Assembly (NCBI GenBank): GCA_027349605.1 | Contig: DAIEMM010000173.1 | Location: 1-8,161 of the forward strand | From: Anaeromyxobacteraceae bacterium | GTDB taxonomy: Bacteria > Myxococcota > Myxococcia > Myxococcales > Anaeromyxobacteraceae | Direction of reading: 5' to 3' | Length of the DNA stretch: 8,161 nucleotides | Shown here: in pieces, positions 1-7,405 of the stretch | Layout: every line of letters begins with the position of its first letter | Numbering within the stretch: the first letter of the stretch is position 1 | Program-made: the position numbers and the translations under genes | Notes under the pieces: model-generated | What the model was told of the DNA's origin: nothing | The model's input: the letters and a program-made list of their open reading frames with translations, nothing else | The model's database searches: none

Positions 1-40
1 GGTCCGCCGGCCTGGCGGGTGAAGTCCGAAGGAGGGCGTC

Positions 41-214
41 ATGATCCTCGAGCTCGCGTCCCCTTACATCCCCGTCGTGGTCGTGATCCTCTTCTGGGCG
101 CTGGCGATGCGCCCCGTGCTCCGGCTCATCCACGCCTCCCCCGGCGCCAGGACCCGGAGCCCCGCCCGCGGTCGCGTCCTCGAACGCGTCGCTCGCCGCC
201 GGCGAGCCGGCTGA
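41..214 (+). CDS. Small putative single-pass membrane protein, unknown function
   Basis: This frame encodes 57 residues and I do not recognise a family. The best support is the ribosome binding site: AAGGAGGG at 29-36 ends four bases before the ATG. The start also overlaps a TGA at 42-44 in another frame as ATGA, which would fit coupling to a gene running in from the left edge (only about 14 codons visible, too few to identify). Residues 8-24 form one hydrophobic segment (PYIPVVVVILFWALAMR), followed by a strongly arginine-rich tail from about residue 37. A tail rich in arginine would be expected to stay in the cytoplasm under the positive-inside rule, giving an N-out topology; that is inference. 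The tail is also what non-coding GC-rich DNA tends to encode, so only the first 35 residues look convincing. It could be a small accessory subunit of a membrane complex. Confidence 0.45.
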   Translation: MILELASPYIPVVVVILFWALAMRPVLRLIHASPGARTRSPARGRVLERVARRRRAG

Positions 215-225
215 GGCCGGGCCGG

Positions 226-411
226 GCAAGGACCACCTGGCGAATCGTCGGTGCCGACGAGGCCGACCCGCGGCGCGGCCGGGTGAGCGTCCACTCCCCG
301 GTCGGCCGTGCCCTGCTGGGCCGGGAGGTGGGCGACACCGTGGAGATCGAGCGCCCCGGGGGACGGGTGGGTCTCGAGGTCGTCGAGGTCCGGCGGGCGG
401 CGGACCGGTAG
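226..411 (+). pseudogene. Remnant of a GreA/GreB-family elongation factor (C-terminal domain only)
   Basis: The frame ending at the TAG 409-411 encodes about 60 residues that read like the FKBP-like C-terminal domain of GreA/GreB. They show TWRIVGADEADP, then a strand carrying the RVSVHSPVGRALLG signature, then VGDTVEIERPGG and a final LEVVEV strand. Intact Gre factors are about 155-165 residues and begin with a coiled coil that reaches into the RNA polymerase secondary channel. No coiled coil is visible here: upstream residues in this frame are Arg/Pro-rich low complexity, and the other two frames do not supply the missing half. The only start codon upstream in frame is a GTG at 19, inside the overlapping small ORF. 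I therefore read it as a decayed or truncated copy. A short independent domain protein (Rnk-like) is possible, but no start or ribosome binding site supports it. Confidence 0.5.
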
Positions 412-488
412 CGCCGCCCGGCCCAGCCCGGAGTCGCTGCTAAGACCTCGACGCCGGAAGGCACCAATGCGAGAATCCGCCGCCCGGT

Positions 489-506
489 ACGCCCCCTTTG
501 GGGTGT
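489..506 (+). other. Short stem-loop in the leader of the cytochrome c synthetase gene
   Basis: The 412-539 gap is about 128 bases long, and this is the only structure I see in it. Bases 489-495 can pair with 500-506 around a CTTT loop, giving seven pairs of which one is G-U. It lies 21 bases before the AGGA of the next gene. No T-tract follows, so it is not a convincing terminator. I could not pick out a promoter in this gap. Confidence 0.25.
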
Positions 507-539
507 GCGCCGCTCATCTCGCAACTCAGGACGGTCCCG

Positions 540-2819
540 ATGAAGACGTTCCTCGCGTTCCTCGCCTCGCTGAAGCTGGCCGTCATCCTGCTCGTCCTGC
601 TGCTCGTCGGGCTCTCGGCCGGCACCATCGTCGAATCGCGCGCTGGGGTCGAGGTGGCGGGAAGGCTCGTCTACTACTCCTGGTGGTTCCTCTTCCTGCA
701 GGGGCTCTTCGCGGTGAACGTGGCGCTCTCGATCGCCGACCTCTTCCCCTGGGGGAAGAAGCGGATCGGGTTCGTCGTGCTGCACGCCTCGCTCCTGCTC
801 ATCTTCGCCGGCTCGGCCGTCACCTACTTCTTCAAGACCGAGGGGCAGCTGTTCCTCTGGGAGGGCGAGACCGGCCACCAGATCGTCCAGCAGGGCCCCG
901 GCAACCGGGTGGAGAGCACCCACGACCTGCCCTTCTCGGTGACCCTGCAGGACTTCGTGCTCGAGACCTACCCGGGCACCATGCGCCCGTCCGGCTTCCT
1001 GAGCATCGTGAAGGTCACCGACCGTGACACGGGCAAGGTCTACGACGCGCGGATCTGGATGAACAACCCGCTCGAGTACCGCGGCTACACGCTCTTCCAG
1101 TCGAGCTACCAGCAGGACCGCGGCCGGGAGGCGACCGTGCTGTCGGTGACCAAGGACCCCGGGCAGAACATCGTCTTCGCCGGCTACATCACCATGGTGC
1201 TGTGGATGATCATCGTGCTCTTCACCCGCGTCGGGCAGTCCCGCGAGCGGGCCGCGCTCGAGGCCAGGGGCTCCGGTCCGGGAGGCGCCAAGGTCGCGGC
1301 CGGGCTCCTCCTCGCCCTCCTTGCCGGAACGGGGCAGGCGGCCACCACCGCCGACACCCTGCGCCGGCTGCCGGTGCAGCACGACGGCCGGACCATGCCG
1401 CTCGACACCCAGGCGCGCGAGGCGGTCTGGAACGTCACCGGCGCCTACCGCTGGCACGGCGAGGACCCGGTGCTCACCGTCATCGGGTGGATCGCCGACC
1501 CCCAGGCCACCGCCAACGCCAGCATCGTGAAGGTGGGGAGCGCCGACCTGGCCCGCGAGATCGGGCTGCCCGCCGGGACCACCCACGCCTCGTTCCTGCA
1601 GATCGTCCGCTCCCAGCGCGCCATGCAGCTCATGGAGCAGGCCCGAGCGCTCGAGCAGCAGGGCCGTCCGCGGACCGGCGTCATCCAGGACGCCGAGAAG
1701 CTCGAGCCTCGCCTGATGGCGCTGCAGGCCTTCCTGTCGCGGGAGGCGATCCGCGCAATCCCGGTGGCGGGGAACCCCAACGCGAAGTGGGGCGTACCCC
1801 CGAACCTCACGCCGGAGGGCCTGCTCGCCCTGGCCACCGGCCCGCGGCTGCCGGGATGGCCCTCGCCGGAGAAGATCGACGTCGAGATCCGCTACAACGA
1901 GGTGAACCCGGTTCGGCTGTCCTGGATCATCCTGCTCGCCGCGCTGCTGGTCTCGGTCGTCGCCATGGTGCGCGGGAGCAAGCTCCTCGACGGCGCCTCG
2001 TTCGCGCTGCTGCTCGCCGGGTTCGCCATGATGAGCTGGGGCATCCTGCTCCGCTGGGACGCCGGCGACCGCATCCCCGCCGCCAACATGTACGAGTCCA
2101 TGCTCTTCCTGGCCTGGGGCGTCGGGTTCTTCGCGGTGATCGCCTACGCGTTCCTGCGCAACCGGGTGGTGGTGCTGAACGCCGCGGTGATGGCGGCGCT
2201 CACCATGGCGCTCACCGACCTGCTCCCCATCGACCGGTTCATCCACCCCATCGCGCCGGTGCTGTCCGGGACCCCTTGGCTCGCGATCCACGTGCCCATC
2301 ATCATGGTGGGCTACGCGGTGCTGGGGCTCGGGCTGGTCGTGGCCCACATGCAGATCGGCTTCACCATCTTCGCGCCGGCCAGGGTGCAGGTGATCGACC
2401 GTCTCTACGACCTGCTCTACTGTTACATGTTCGTGGGCTCGATCCTGCTCGTCGCCGGGATCCTCACCGGCTCGATGTGGGCCGCGTCCTCCTGGGGCCG
2501 GTACTGGGTCTGGGATCCCAAGGAGGTCTGGTCGCTGGTGGCGTTCCTCTGCTACATGGCCATCCTCCACGCCAAGGTCGACAAGATGATCGGCCAGTTC
2601 GGCGTGGCGGCCATCAGCATCGCCGCCTTCCAGAGCATCCTCTTCACCTACCTGGGGGTGAACTTCGTCCTCACCACCGGCATGCACTCCTACGGGATGG
2701 GCGATTCACCCGTGGTGATGTGGATGGTCATCACCGCCCTGGTGGAGCTGGCCTTCCTGGCCTGGGGCTGGGTGGCCTTCCGGAAGAACCGGACCCTGCT
2801 CGAGGGCGCCTCGGCGTAG
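540..2819 (+). CDS. ccsBA: Fused ResB-CcsA cytochrome c haem lyase (System II, CcsBA type)
   Basis: This 759-residue membrane protein is predicted to export haem and attach it to CxxCH motifs of apocytochromes. Residues 1-240 are the ResB/CcsB half: membrane segments near 10-30, 45-68 and 78-97, an extracytoplasmic domain, and a segment near 212-228. A hydrophobic segment (251-262) leads into an extracytoplasmic region to about 455. Residues 460-745 are the CcsA half, with NMYES (516-520) and the tryptophan-rich haem-handling motif WGRYWVWDPKE (652-662). Candidate haem ligands are H82 and H677 in membrane segments and H584 and H716 on the outer face. The 677-716 spacing of 39 equals that I recall for the Helicobacter hepaticus fusion. 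The ATG at 540 follows AGGA (528-531) at eight bases; a TTG at 498 would add 14 unlikely residues. The natural local client is the octahaem cytochrome at 4951-6210. Confidence 0.93.
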   Translation: MKTFLAFLASLKLAVILLVLLLVGLSAGTIVESRAGVEVAGRLVYYSWWFLFLQGLFAVNVALSIADLFPWGKKRIGFVVLHASLLLIFAGSAVTYFFKTEGQLFLWEGETGHQIVQQGPGNRVESTHDLPFSVTLQDFVLETYPGTMRPSGFLSIVKVTDRDTGKVYDARIWMNNPLEYRGYTLFQSSYQQDRGREATVLSVTKDPGQNIVFAGYITMVLWMIIVLFTRVGQSRERAALEARGSGPGGAKVAAGLLLALLAGTGQAATTADTLRRLPVQHDGRTMPLDTQAREAVWNVTGAYRWHGEDPVLTVIGWIADPQATANASIVKVGSADLAREIGLPAGTTHASFLQIVRSQRAMQLMEQARALEQQGRPRTGVIQDAEKLEPRLMALQAFLSREAIRAIPVAGNPNAKWGVPPNLTPEGLLALATGPRLPGWPSPEKIDVEIRYNEVNPVRLSWIILLAALLVSVVAMVRGSKLLDGASFALLLAGFAMMSWGILLRWDAGDRIPAANMYESMLFLAWGVGFFAVIAYAFLRNRVVVLNAAVMAALTMALTDLLPIDRFIHPIAPVLSGTPWLAIHVPIIMVGYAVLGLGLVVAHMQIGFTIFAPARVQVIDRLYDLLYCYMFVGSILLVAGILTGSMWAASSWGRYWVWDPKEVWSLVAFLCYMAILHAKVDKMIGQFGVAAISIAAFQSILFTYLGVNFVLTTGMHSYGMGDSPVVMWMVITALVELAFLAWGWVAFRKNRTLLEGASA

Positions 2820-2837
2820 CGGGCGCGGCTCCCGGCG

Positions 2838-3143
2838 CTATCCCGGCCGGCCGGGGAAGGAGATCCCTTCCTCCGGGCAGCGGGTCGCGCACCTCTCGCA
2901 GGTGGCGCGGCAGTCCTGCGGCCGGGCCACCCGGGCGCCCTTGTCGTGGCGCCCCATGGCGAAGACCCCCGCCGGGCACTCGTCGAGGCAGCTGCCGCAG
3001 CCGCGGCAGGATCCGGCGTCGATGTTGGGCGCCCAGGAAACCCCGCCGTGGACTCCGTGGGCGGGAGCGGACGCGGGCCGGGCCGGCGCGTCCGACGCGC
3101 CCTCGACCTTCCGCCCGATTCCCAGCGAATCCCAGAGTCCCAT
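2838..3143 (-). CDS. Small ferredoxin with two predicted [4Fe-4S] clusters
   Basis: This is a 101-residue soluble electron carrier. Residues 1-40 are an Ala/Pro-rich leader starting MGLWDSLG, without a signal peptide. The first cluster motif is C46-x2-C49-x2-C52-x3-C56-P, the standard ferredoxin pattern. The second is C78-x3-C82-x2-C85-x3-C89-P, with one extra residue between the first two cysteines. Both end in the Cys-Pro typical of 2[4Fe-4S] proteins, and eight cysteines suit two clusters. The start has only a weak GGGAAG ribosome binding site. The gene converges on ccsBA, with 18 bases between the two stop codons, and diverges from ettA. Its redox partner cannot be read from the context. 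A function in anaerobic electron transfer is inference; the iron-sulfur assignment rests on visible motifs. Confidence 0.85.
   Translation of the reverse strand: MGLWDSLGIGRKVEGASDAPARPASAPAHGVHGGVSWAPNIDAGSCRGCGSCLDECPAGVFAMGRHDKGARVARPQDCRATCERCATRCPEEGISFPGRPG
2842..2855. other. 14-bp perfect palindrome at the convergent 3' ends of ccsBA and the ferredoxin gene
   Basis: CCCGGCCGGCCGGG is a perfect inverted repeat over the last codons of the ferredoxin gene, 23 bases after the ccsBA stop. It could fold in either transcript and help separate the converging units. No T-run follows on either strand, and such palindromes arise easily at this GC content, so the terminator role is only a suggestion. 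Confidence 0.25.
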
Positions 3144-3201
3144 CCGGCTTCCCGCGCTCGTGAACCCGGGAAACTAGCGGATCCTTCCCCGGATCGGAAG
3201 C

Positions 3202-3229
3202 GGGCGGGCACGGGGGGCCGTCCCCGCCC
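3202..3229 (+). promoter_or_regulatory. Strong stem-loop in the ettA leader
   Basis: GGGCGGG (3202-3208) pairs with CCCGCCC (3223-3229). After a single C-C mismatch, ACGG (3210-3213) pairs with CCGT (3218-3221) around a GGGG loop. This gives 11 GC-rich pairs ending 11 bases before the ettA ribosome binding site. It could be an attenuator or RNA-stability element, or part of the divergent promoter region shared with the ferredoxin gene (3144-3255), where I could not assign -35/-10 boxes. Confidence 0.4.
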
Positions 3230-3240
3230 TGGCCGCTTGC

Positions 3241-3255
3241 GGAAGGCACGCCTTC

Positions 3256-3258
<3 letters not shown>
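3241..3258 (+). promoter_or_regulatory. ettA ribosome binding site and GTG start, with the site inside a small hairpin
   Basis: GGAAGG (3241-3246) lies nine bases before the GTG at 3256 and decides that start over the ATG at 3274, which has no ribosome binding site at a usable distance. GAAGG (3242-3246) can pair with CCTTC (3251-3255) across a CACG loop, hiding the site in a hairpin. The 3274 start matches the usual EttA N-terminus (MAQ...) and would leave this hairpin further upstream. Confidence 0.4.
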
Positions 3259-4737
<1,479 letters not shown>

Positions 4738-4938
4738 TACGCCGGCTGCGTGCTCGTCATCTCGCACGACCGCTGGTTCCTCGACCGCGTCGCCACGCAC
4801 ATCCTGGCCTGCGAGGGGGACTCGAAGTGGGCCTTCTTCGCCGGCAATTACCAGGAGTACGAGGCCGACAAGCGGCGGCGCCTGGGCGAGGAGGGGGCGA
4901 AGCCCCACCGCCTGCGCTACAAGCCCATCAGCCGGTAG
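4738..4938 (+). pseudogene. ettA: Separated C-terminal segment of EttA (66 residues)
   Basis: This continues the ettA frame directly after the amber codon. It holds the rest of the second nucleotide-binding domain, including the switch-region VISHDRWFLDRVATHIL, then GNYQEYEADKRRR and a basic end (RLRYKPISR) like the family C-terminus. It has no ribosome binding site of its own. The first possible start is a GTG at 4750, within the conserved strand, so independent translation would give a fragment missing part of its fold. The sequence shows no decay: every position reads as good EttA. That suggests the interruption is recent, artefactual or suppressed. Its stop TAG (4936-4938) overlaps the ribosome binding site of the next gene. 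Confidence 0.85.
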
Positions 4939-4944
4939 GAGGAG
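4937..4944 (+). promoter_or_regulatory. Strong ribosome binding site for the octahaem cytochrome, overlapping the ettA stop
   Basis: AGGAGGAG overlaps the last two bases of the ettA terminal TAG and ends six bases before the ATG at 4951. The cytochrome is in the same frame as ettA, so the TAG also prevents a longer N-terminus and fixes the start. Ribosomes completing ettA would stop on this site, suggesting translational coupling. Confidence 0.7.
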
Positions 4945-4950
4945 CCCGAG

Positions 4951-6210
4951 ATGATGCTCGCCGCCATTCCCGCCGTCGCAGCGCTGCTCCTGGCCGGTCC
5001 CGTCGCGCCCCCTCCGGCGAGCGCCCGGTGCGTCGAGTGCCACGCGAGGTCCACGCCGGGCATCGTCTCCGACTGGAAGCTGTCGCGCCACGCCGCGGTC
5101 TCGGTGGGCTGCGACTCCTGCCACGGGACCGCCCACGCGACGGCCGCCGACGCGGCGATGGCCCGCCTCCCCACCCCCGCGACCTGCGCGCGCTGCCACG
5201 CCGCGCAGGTGAAGCAGTACGAGGCCTCCAAGCACGCGCTCGCCTGGGCAGCCATGATGGCCATGCCCACCTTCCACTACCAGCCGCCGGTGATGACCGA
5301 CGGCCGGAAGGGCTGCGGCGGATGCCACGCCATCGGCCTCAAGGAGGAGGCCGACCGGAAGGCCATCGCCAAGGAGTCGGGACGCAACTACGGCTCGGGG
5401 AGCTGCGACTCCTGCCACACCCGGCACACCTTCTCGGTCAAGGAGGCCCGCGAGCCCGAGGCGTGCAAGAGCTGCCACATGGGCTTCGACCACGCCCAGT
5501 GGGAGATGTACGACTCCTCAAAGCACGGGGTGCGCCACGAGCTCGTCCGGCTCGGCGCCCTCCCGAGGGACGCCGCAGCCCCCACCTGCCAGACCTGCCA
5601 CATGCAGGAGGGCGACCACGGCGTCCTGACCGGCTGGGGGTTCCTGGGGGTACGCCTGCCCCTCTCCGAGGACCCGCAGTGGAAGGCCGACCAGGTCACG
5701 ATCCTGAAGGCGCTCGGCGTGCTCGACCCCGCCGGCAAGCCCACCACCTTCCTCGAGGTCGTGAAGGGGGCCAGGATGGCGCGCCTCACCGAGGAGGAGT
5801 GGCAGGTCCAGCGCGACCGGATGATCGCCACCTGCAGGCAGTGCCACGGGGAGGGCTTCGTGCGCTCCCAGCTCCGGCGCGGAGACGAGACCATCCGGGA
5901 GGCGGACCGCCTCATGGCGCAGGCCATCGAGGTCGTGGCCGGGCTCCATCGCGACGGGCTGCTCTCGAGGTCGAAGGAGCAGCGTTCCGACTACCCCGAC
6001 GTCCTCCAGTTCCACGACGCGGGGAGCCCGATCGAGCTCCGGCTCTTCGTGATGTTCATGGAGCACCGCATGCGCACCTTCCAGGGCGCCTTCCACGACA
6101 GCCCGGACTACAGCCTCTGGTACGGGTGGAGCGAGATGCAGCGGGACCTGGCCGAGATCCGCGCCGCGGCGGGCGAGATGCGACGCGTGGCGCTAGACTC
6201 CGGTCCGTGA
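4951..6210 (+). CDS. Octahaem c-type cytochrome, hydroxylamine oxidoreductase (HAO) family
   Basis: The 419-residue precursor carries exactly eight CxxCH haem sites, starting at C27, C54, C79, C122, C152, C172, C213 and C295. Their spacing and flanks (CVECH...TPGIV, CDSCHTRHTFSV, EACKSCHMGFDH, PTCQTCHM) match the HAO-like octahaem cytochromes. That family includes hydroxylamine oxidases, hydrazine dehydrogenases and reductive forms acting on nitrite or hydroxylamine. A hydrophobic N-terminus (about residues 3-24, ending PPPASA) is a likely Sec signal, though it lacks the usual Lys/Arg. No membrane anchor follows. The C-terminal helical region contains SPDYSLWYGW (384-393); Y387 is a candidate for the tyrosine that cross-links the catalytic haem in true HAO, but this needs alignment. 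Direction (oxidative or reductive) cannot be decided. The ATG at 4951 has a strong ribosome binding site; an ATG follows at 4954. CcsBA probably matures it. Confidence 0.9.
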   Translation: MMLAAIPAVAALLLAGPVAPPPASARCVECHARSTPGIVSDWKLSRHAAVSVGCDSCHGTAHATAADAAMARLPTPATCARCHAAQVKQYEASKHALAWAAMMAMPTFHYQPPVMTDGRKGCGGCHAIGLKEEADRKAIAKESGRNYGSGSCDSCHTRHTFSVKEAREPEACKSCHMGFDHAQWEMYDSSKHGVRHELVRLGALPRDAAAPTCQTCHMQEGDHGVLTGWGFLGVRLPLSEDPQWKADQVTILKALGVLDPAGKPTTFLEVVKGARMARLTEEEWQVQRDRMIATCRQCHGEGFVRSQLRRGDETIREADRLMAQAIEVVAGLHRDGLLSRSKEQRSDYPDVLQFHDAGSPIELRLFVMFMEHRMRTFQGAFHDSPDYSLWYGWSEMQRDLAEIRAAAGEMRRVALDSGP

Positions 6211-6893
6211 CCGACATCCTGAAGCGGATCGAGGAGGGGCGCGCCGAGCTGCGGAAGCGCTTCGGCGGCGCCATGCAGGCCACGCCGTCCCTGTCCGATG
6301 CCACCCCCCAGGGGTCGGGTCCGCGGAACCGGCACGGCATGCCGCAGGTGCCGCCCCGCCAGAACGTGCTCTCCTCCTGGCCGGTCCTCGACTGCGCCGA
6401 CCAGCCGGTGGTCGGCACCGGGCGCTGGGAGCTTCGCGTGGAAGGGGAGGTCGAGGAACCGCTTCGACTGCACTGGGCCGACTTCCTGGCGCTCCCCCAG
6501 GCCGAGGACGTCTCCGACTTTCACTGCGTCACCGGGTGGAGCCGGCTCGACATGCGCTGGGAGGGCGTGCGCTTCGAGACCCTGGCGGCGCTGGCCCGCC
6601 CCACGCTCGCGGCGACCCACGTCATGTTCCACTCCTACGACGGCTACTCGACCAACCTGCCGATCGAGGAGGCCCTCAAGCCGGACGTCCTCCTGGCGCA
6701 CCGCGTGGACGGAGAGCCGCTGCCCGCCGAGCACGGCGGACCGGTCCGGGTGGTGACGCCGCAGCTGTGGGCGTGGAAGGGCGCGAAATGGGTGAGGCGC
6801 GTGGAGTTCATGCCCCACGACCGGCGCGGCTACTGGGAGATCCGGGGCTACTCCAACACGGCCTGGCCCTGGCGCGACGATCGCGACTGGTGA
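6207..6893 (+). CDS. Molybdopterin-dependent oxidoreductase, sulfite oxidase fold (YuiH-like)
   Basis: The 228-residue protein has the sulfite oxidase-type molybdopterin-binding domain over roughly residues 50-215. FHCVTGWSRLD (105-115) contains C107, the expected molybdenum-ligating cysteine. PPRQNVLSSWPVLD (49-62), the WELRVEGEVEEP strand, MFHSYDGYSTNLP (140-152), PVRVVTPQLWAWKGAKWV (179-196) and the closing GYWEIRGYSNTAWPW are typical of the short COG2041 proteins. The first 48 residues are a charged helix plus linker, without a twin-arginine signal or hydrophobic stretch, so a cytoplasmic site is likely, unlike MsrP. The GTG start overlaps the cytochrome TGA (GTGA) and has no clear ribosome binding site, which fits translational coupling. 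An internal ATG at 6273 would shorten the leader only. Substrate unknown; sulfur or nitrogen oxyanions are reasonable guesses. Confidence 0.85.
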   Translation: MTDILKRIEEGRAELRKRFGGAMQATPSLSDATPQGSGPRNRHGMPQVPPRQNVLSSWPVLDCADQPVVGTGRWELRVEGEVEEPLRLHWADFLALPQAEDVSDFHCVTGWSRLDMRWEGVRFETLAALARPTLAATHVMFHSYDGYSTNLPIEEALKPDVLLAHRVDGEPLPAEHGGPVRVVTPQLWAWKGAKWVRRVEFMPHDRRGYWEIRGYSNTAWPWRDDRDW

Positions 6894-6907
6894 CGGTGCC
6901 GCGCCGC

Positions 6908-6926
6908 GGGCCCCGCGGGGGCCCCC
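6908..6926. terminator. GC-rich hairpin between converging genes
   Basis: GGGCCCC (6908-6914) pairs with GGGGCCC (6918-6924) around GCG. An overlapping 12-base palindrome, CGGGGGCCCCCG, spans 6916-6927. It sits in the 34-base gap between two converging stop codons, where a bidirectional terminator would be expected. No T-tract is present on either strand, so it may work through pausing or Rho instead. Confidence 0.45.
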
Positions 6927-6927
6927 G

Positions 6928-7308
6928 TCACTTCTTGGCGAAGCGCCGGTAGAAGTCGACGATCTCCCTCGCCGCGTCCTTCCACCCGATGATCTCGACG
7001 ATGTCCCCCTCCTCGGGGCCGTCGACCCAGATCCCGCCGCACGACTCGCAGGTGTCGTAGTGGAGCGACTTCTTCTCGCCCCCCTCGATCTCGACCAGAT
7101 CCACCTGGCAGGCCGGGCAGAGGCCGGCCATGACGTCGGCGTTCAGCCATCCGCCGATGGCGGTGAGTGCGGGCAGGTTGCCGTGGACCAGGAACCGGTT
7201 CACGTCCGAGCTGTCCACCCAGAGCCCACCGCAGTCGGAGCACCTCTGCATGACGCTGTCGTCACCGGCGATCTCCGTCATCTCTACACTGCAGCGTGGG
7301 CAATCCAT
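6928..7308 (-). CDS. Protein with two TFIIB-type zinc ribbons
   Basis: This 126-residue protein contains two copies of the zf-TFIIB pattern. The first is MDCPRC...RCSDCGGLWVD with C3, C6, C23 and C26; the second is LCPACQ...TCESCGGIWVDG with C64, C67, C87 and C90. Each four-cysteine set should hold one zinc. Such ribbons occur in small bacterial proteins of mostly unknown role, probably in nucleic-acid or protein binding, so no function is assigned. The ATG at 7308 is preferred: GGAGGAGG lies about nine bases upstream and the first zinc ribbon begins at once. An upstream GTG/ATG extension to 7389 would add 27 Pro/Gly/His-rich residues without domain character. It lies downstream of murA-hisG on the same strand, 97 bases from hisG, and may share their transcript. 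Confidence 0.85.
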   Translation of the reverse strand: MDCPRCSVEMTEIAGDDSVMQRCSDCGGLWVDSSDVNRFLVHGNLPALTAIGGWLNADVMAGLCPACQVDLVEIEGGEKKSLHYDTCESCGGIWVDGPEEGDIVEIIGWKDAAREIVDFYRRFAKK

Positions 7309-7315
7309 GAGAATT

Positions 7316-7332
7316 GGTCCTCCTCCAGGACC
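7316..7332 (-). promoter_or_regulatory. Hairpin that includes the ribosome binding site of the zinc-ribbon gene
   Basis: On the minus strand, GGTCCT and AGGACC form a six-pair stem with GGAGG as the loop. The ribosome binding site GGAGGAGG runs through the loop into the 3' arm. The stem could modulate translation, or it may be fortuitous. The rest of the 7309-7405 gap has two overlapping palindromes (7391-7400 and 7398-7405) just after the hisG stop, but no T-rich terminator. Confidence 0.3.
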
Positions 7333-7405
7333 GGTTCCGCATTGGGTGTGGGGTGGGTGATGATAACGAGAAGGGGATGCGCGGATCAACGTCCATGGAC
7401 CGGTC

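Noticed and set aside
498..539. TTG start that would extend CcsBA by 14 residues
   Set aside because: The ATG at 540 has AGGA at the right distance and begins directly with the typical N-terminal membrane segment.
126..2687. Very long minus-strand open frame (about 850 codons) opposite ccsBA
   Set aside because: It reads as His/Asp/Glu/Arg/Gly-rich low complexity with no domain, and it is the antisense of a clearly conserved gene. Long open shadows are expected at this GC content.
6207..6893. Exported MsrP-type methionine sulfoxide reductase subunit
   Set aside because: There is no twin-arginine signal. The RKRF near residue 16 is not followed by a hydrophobic segment, and the length and motifs fit the short cytoplasmic COG2041 proteins better.
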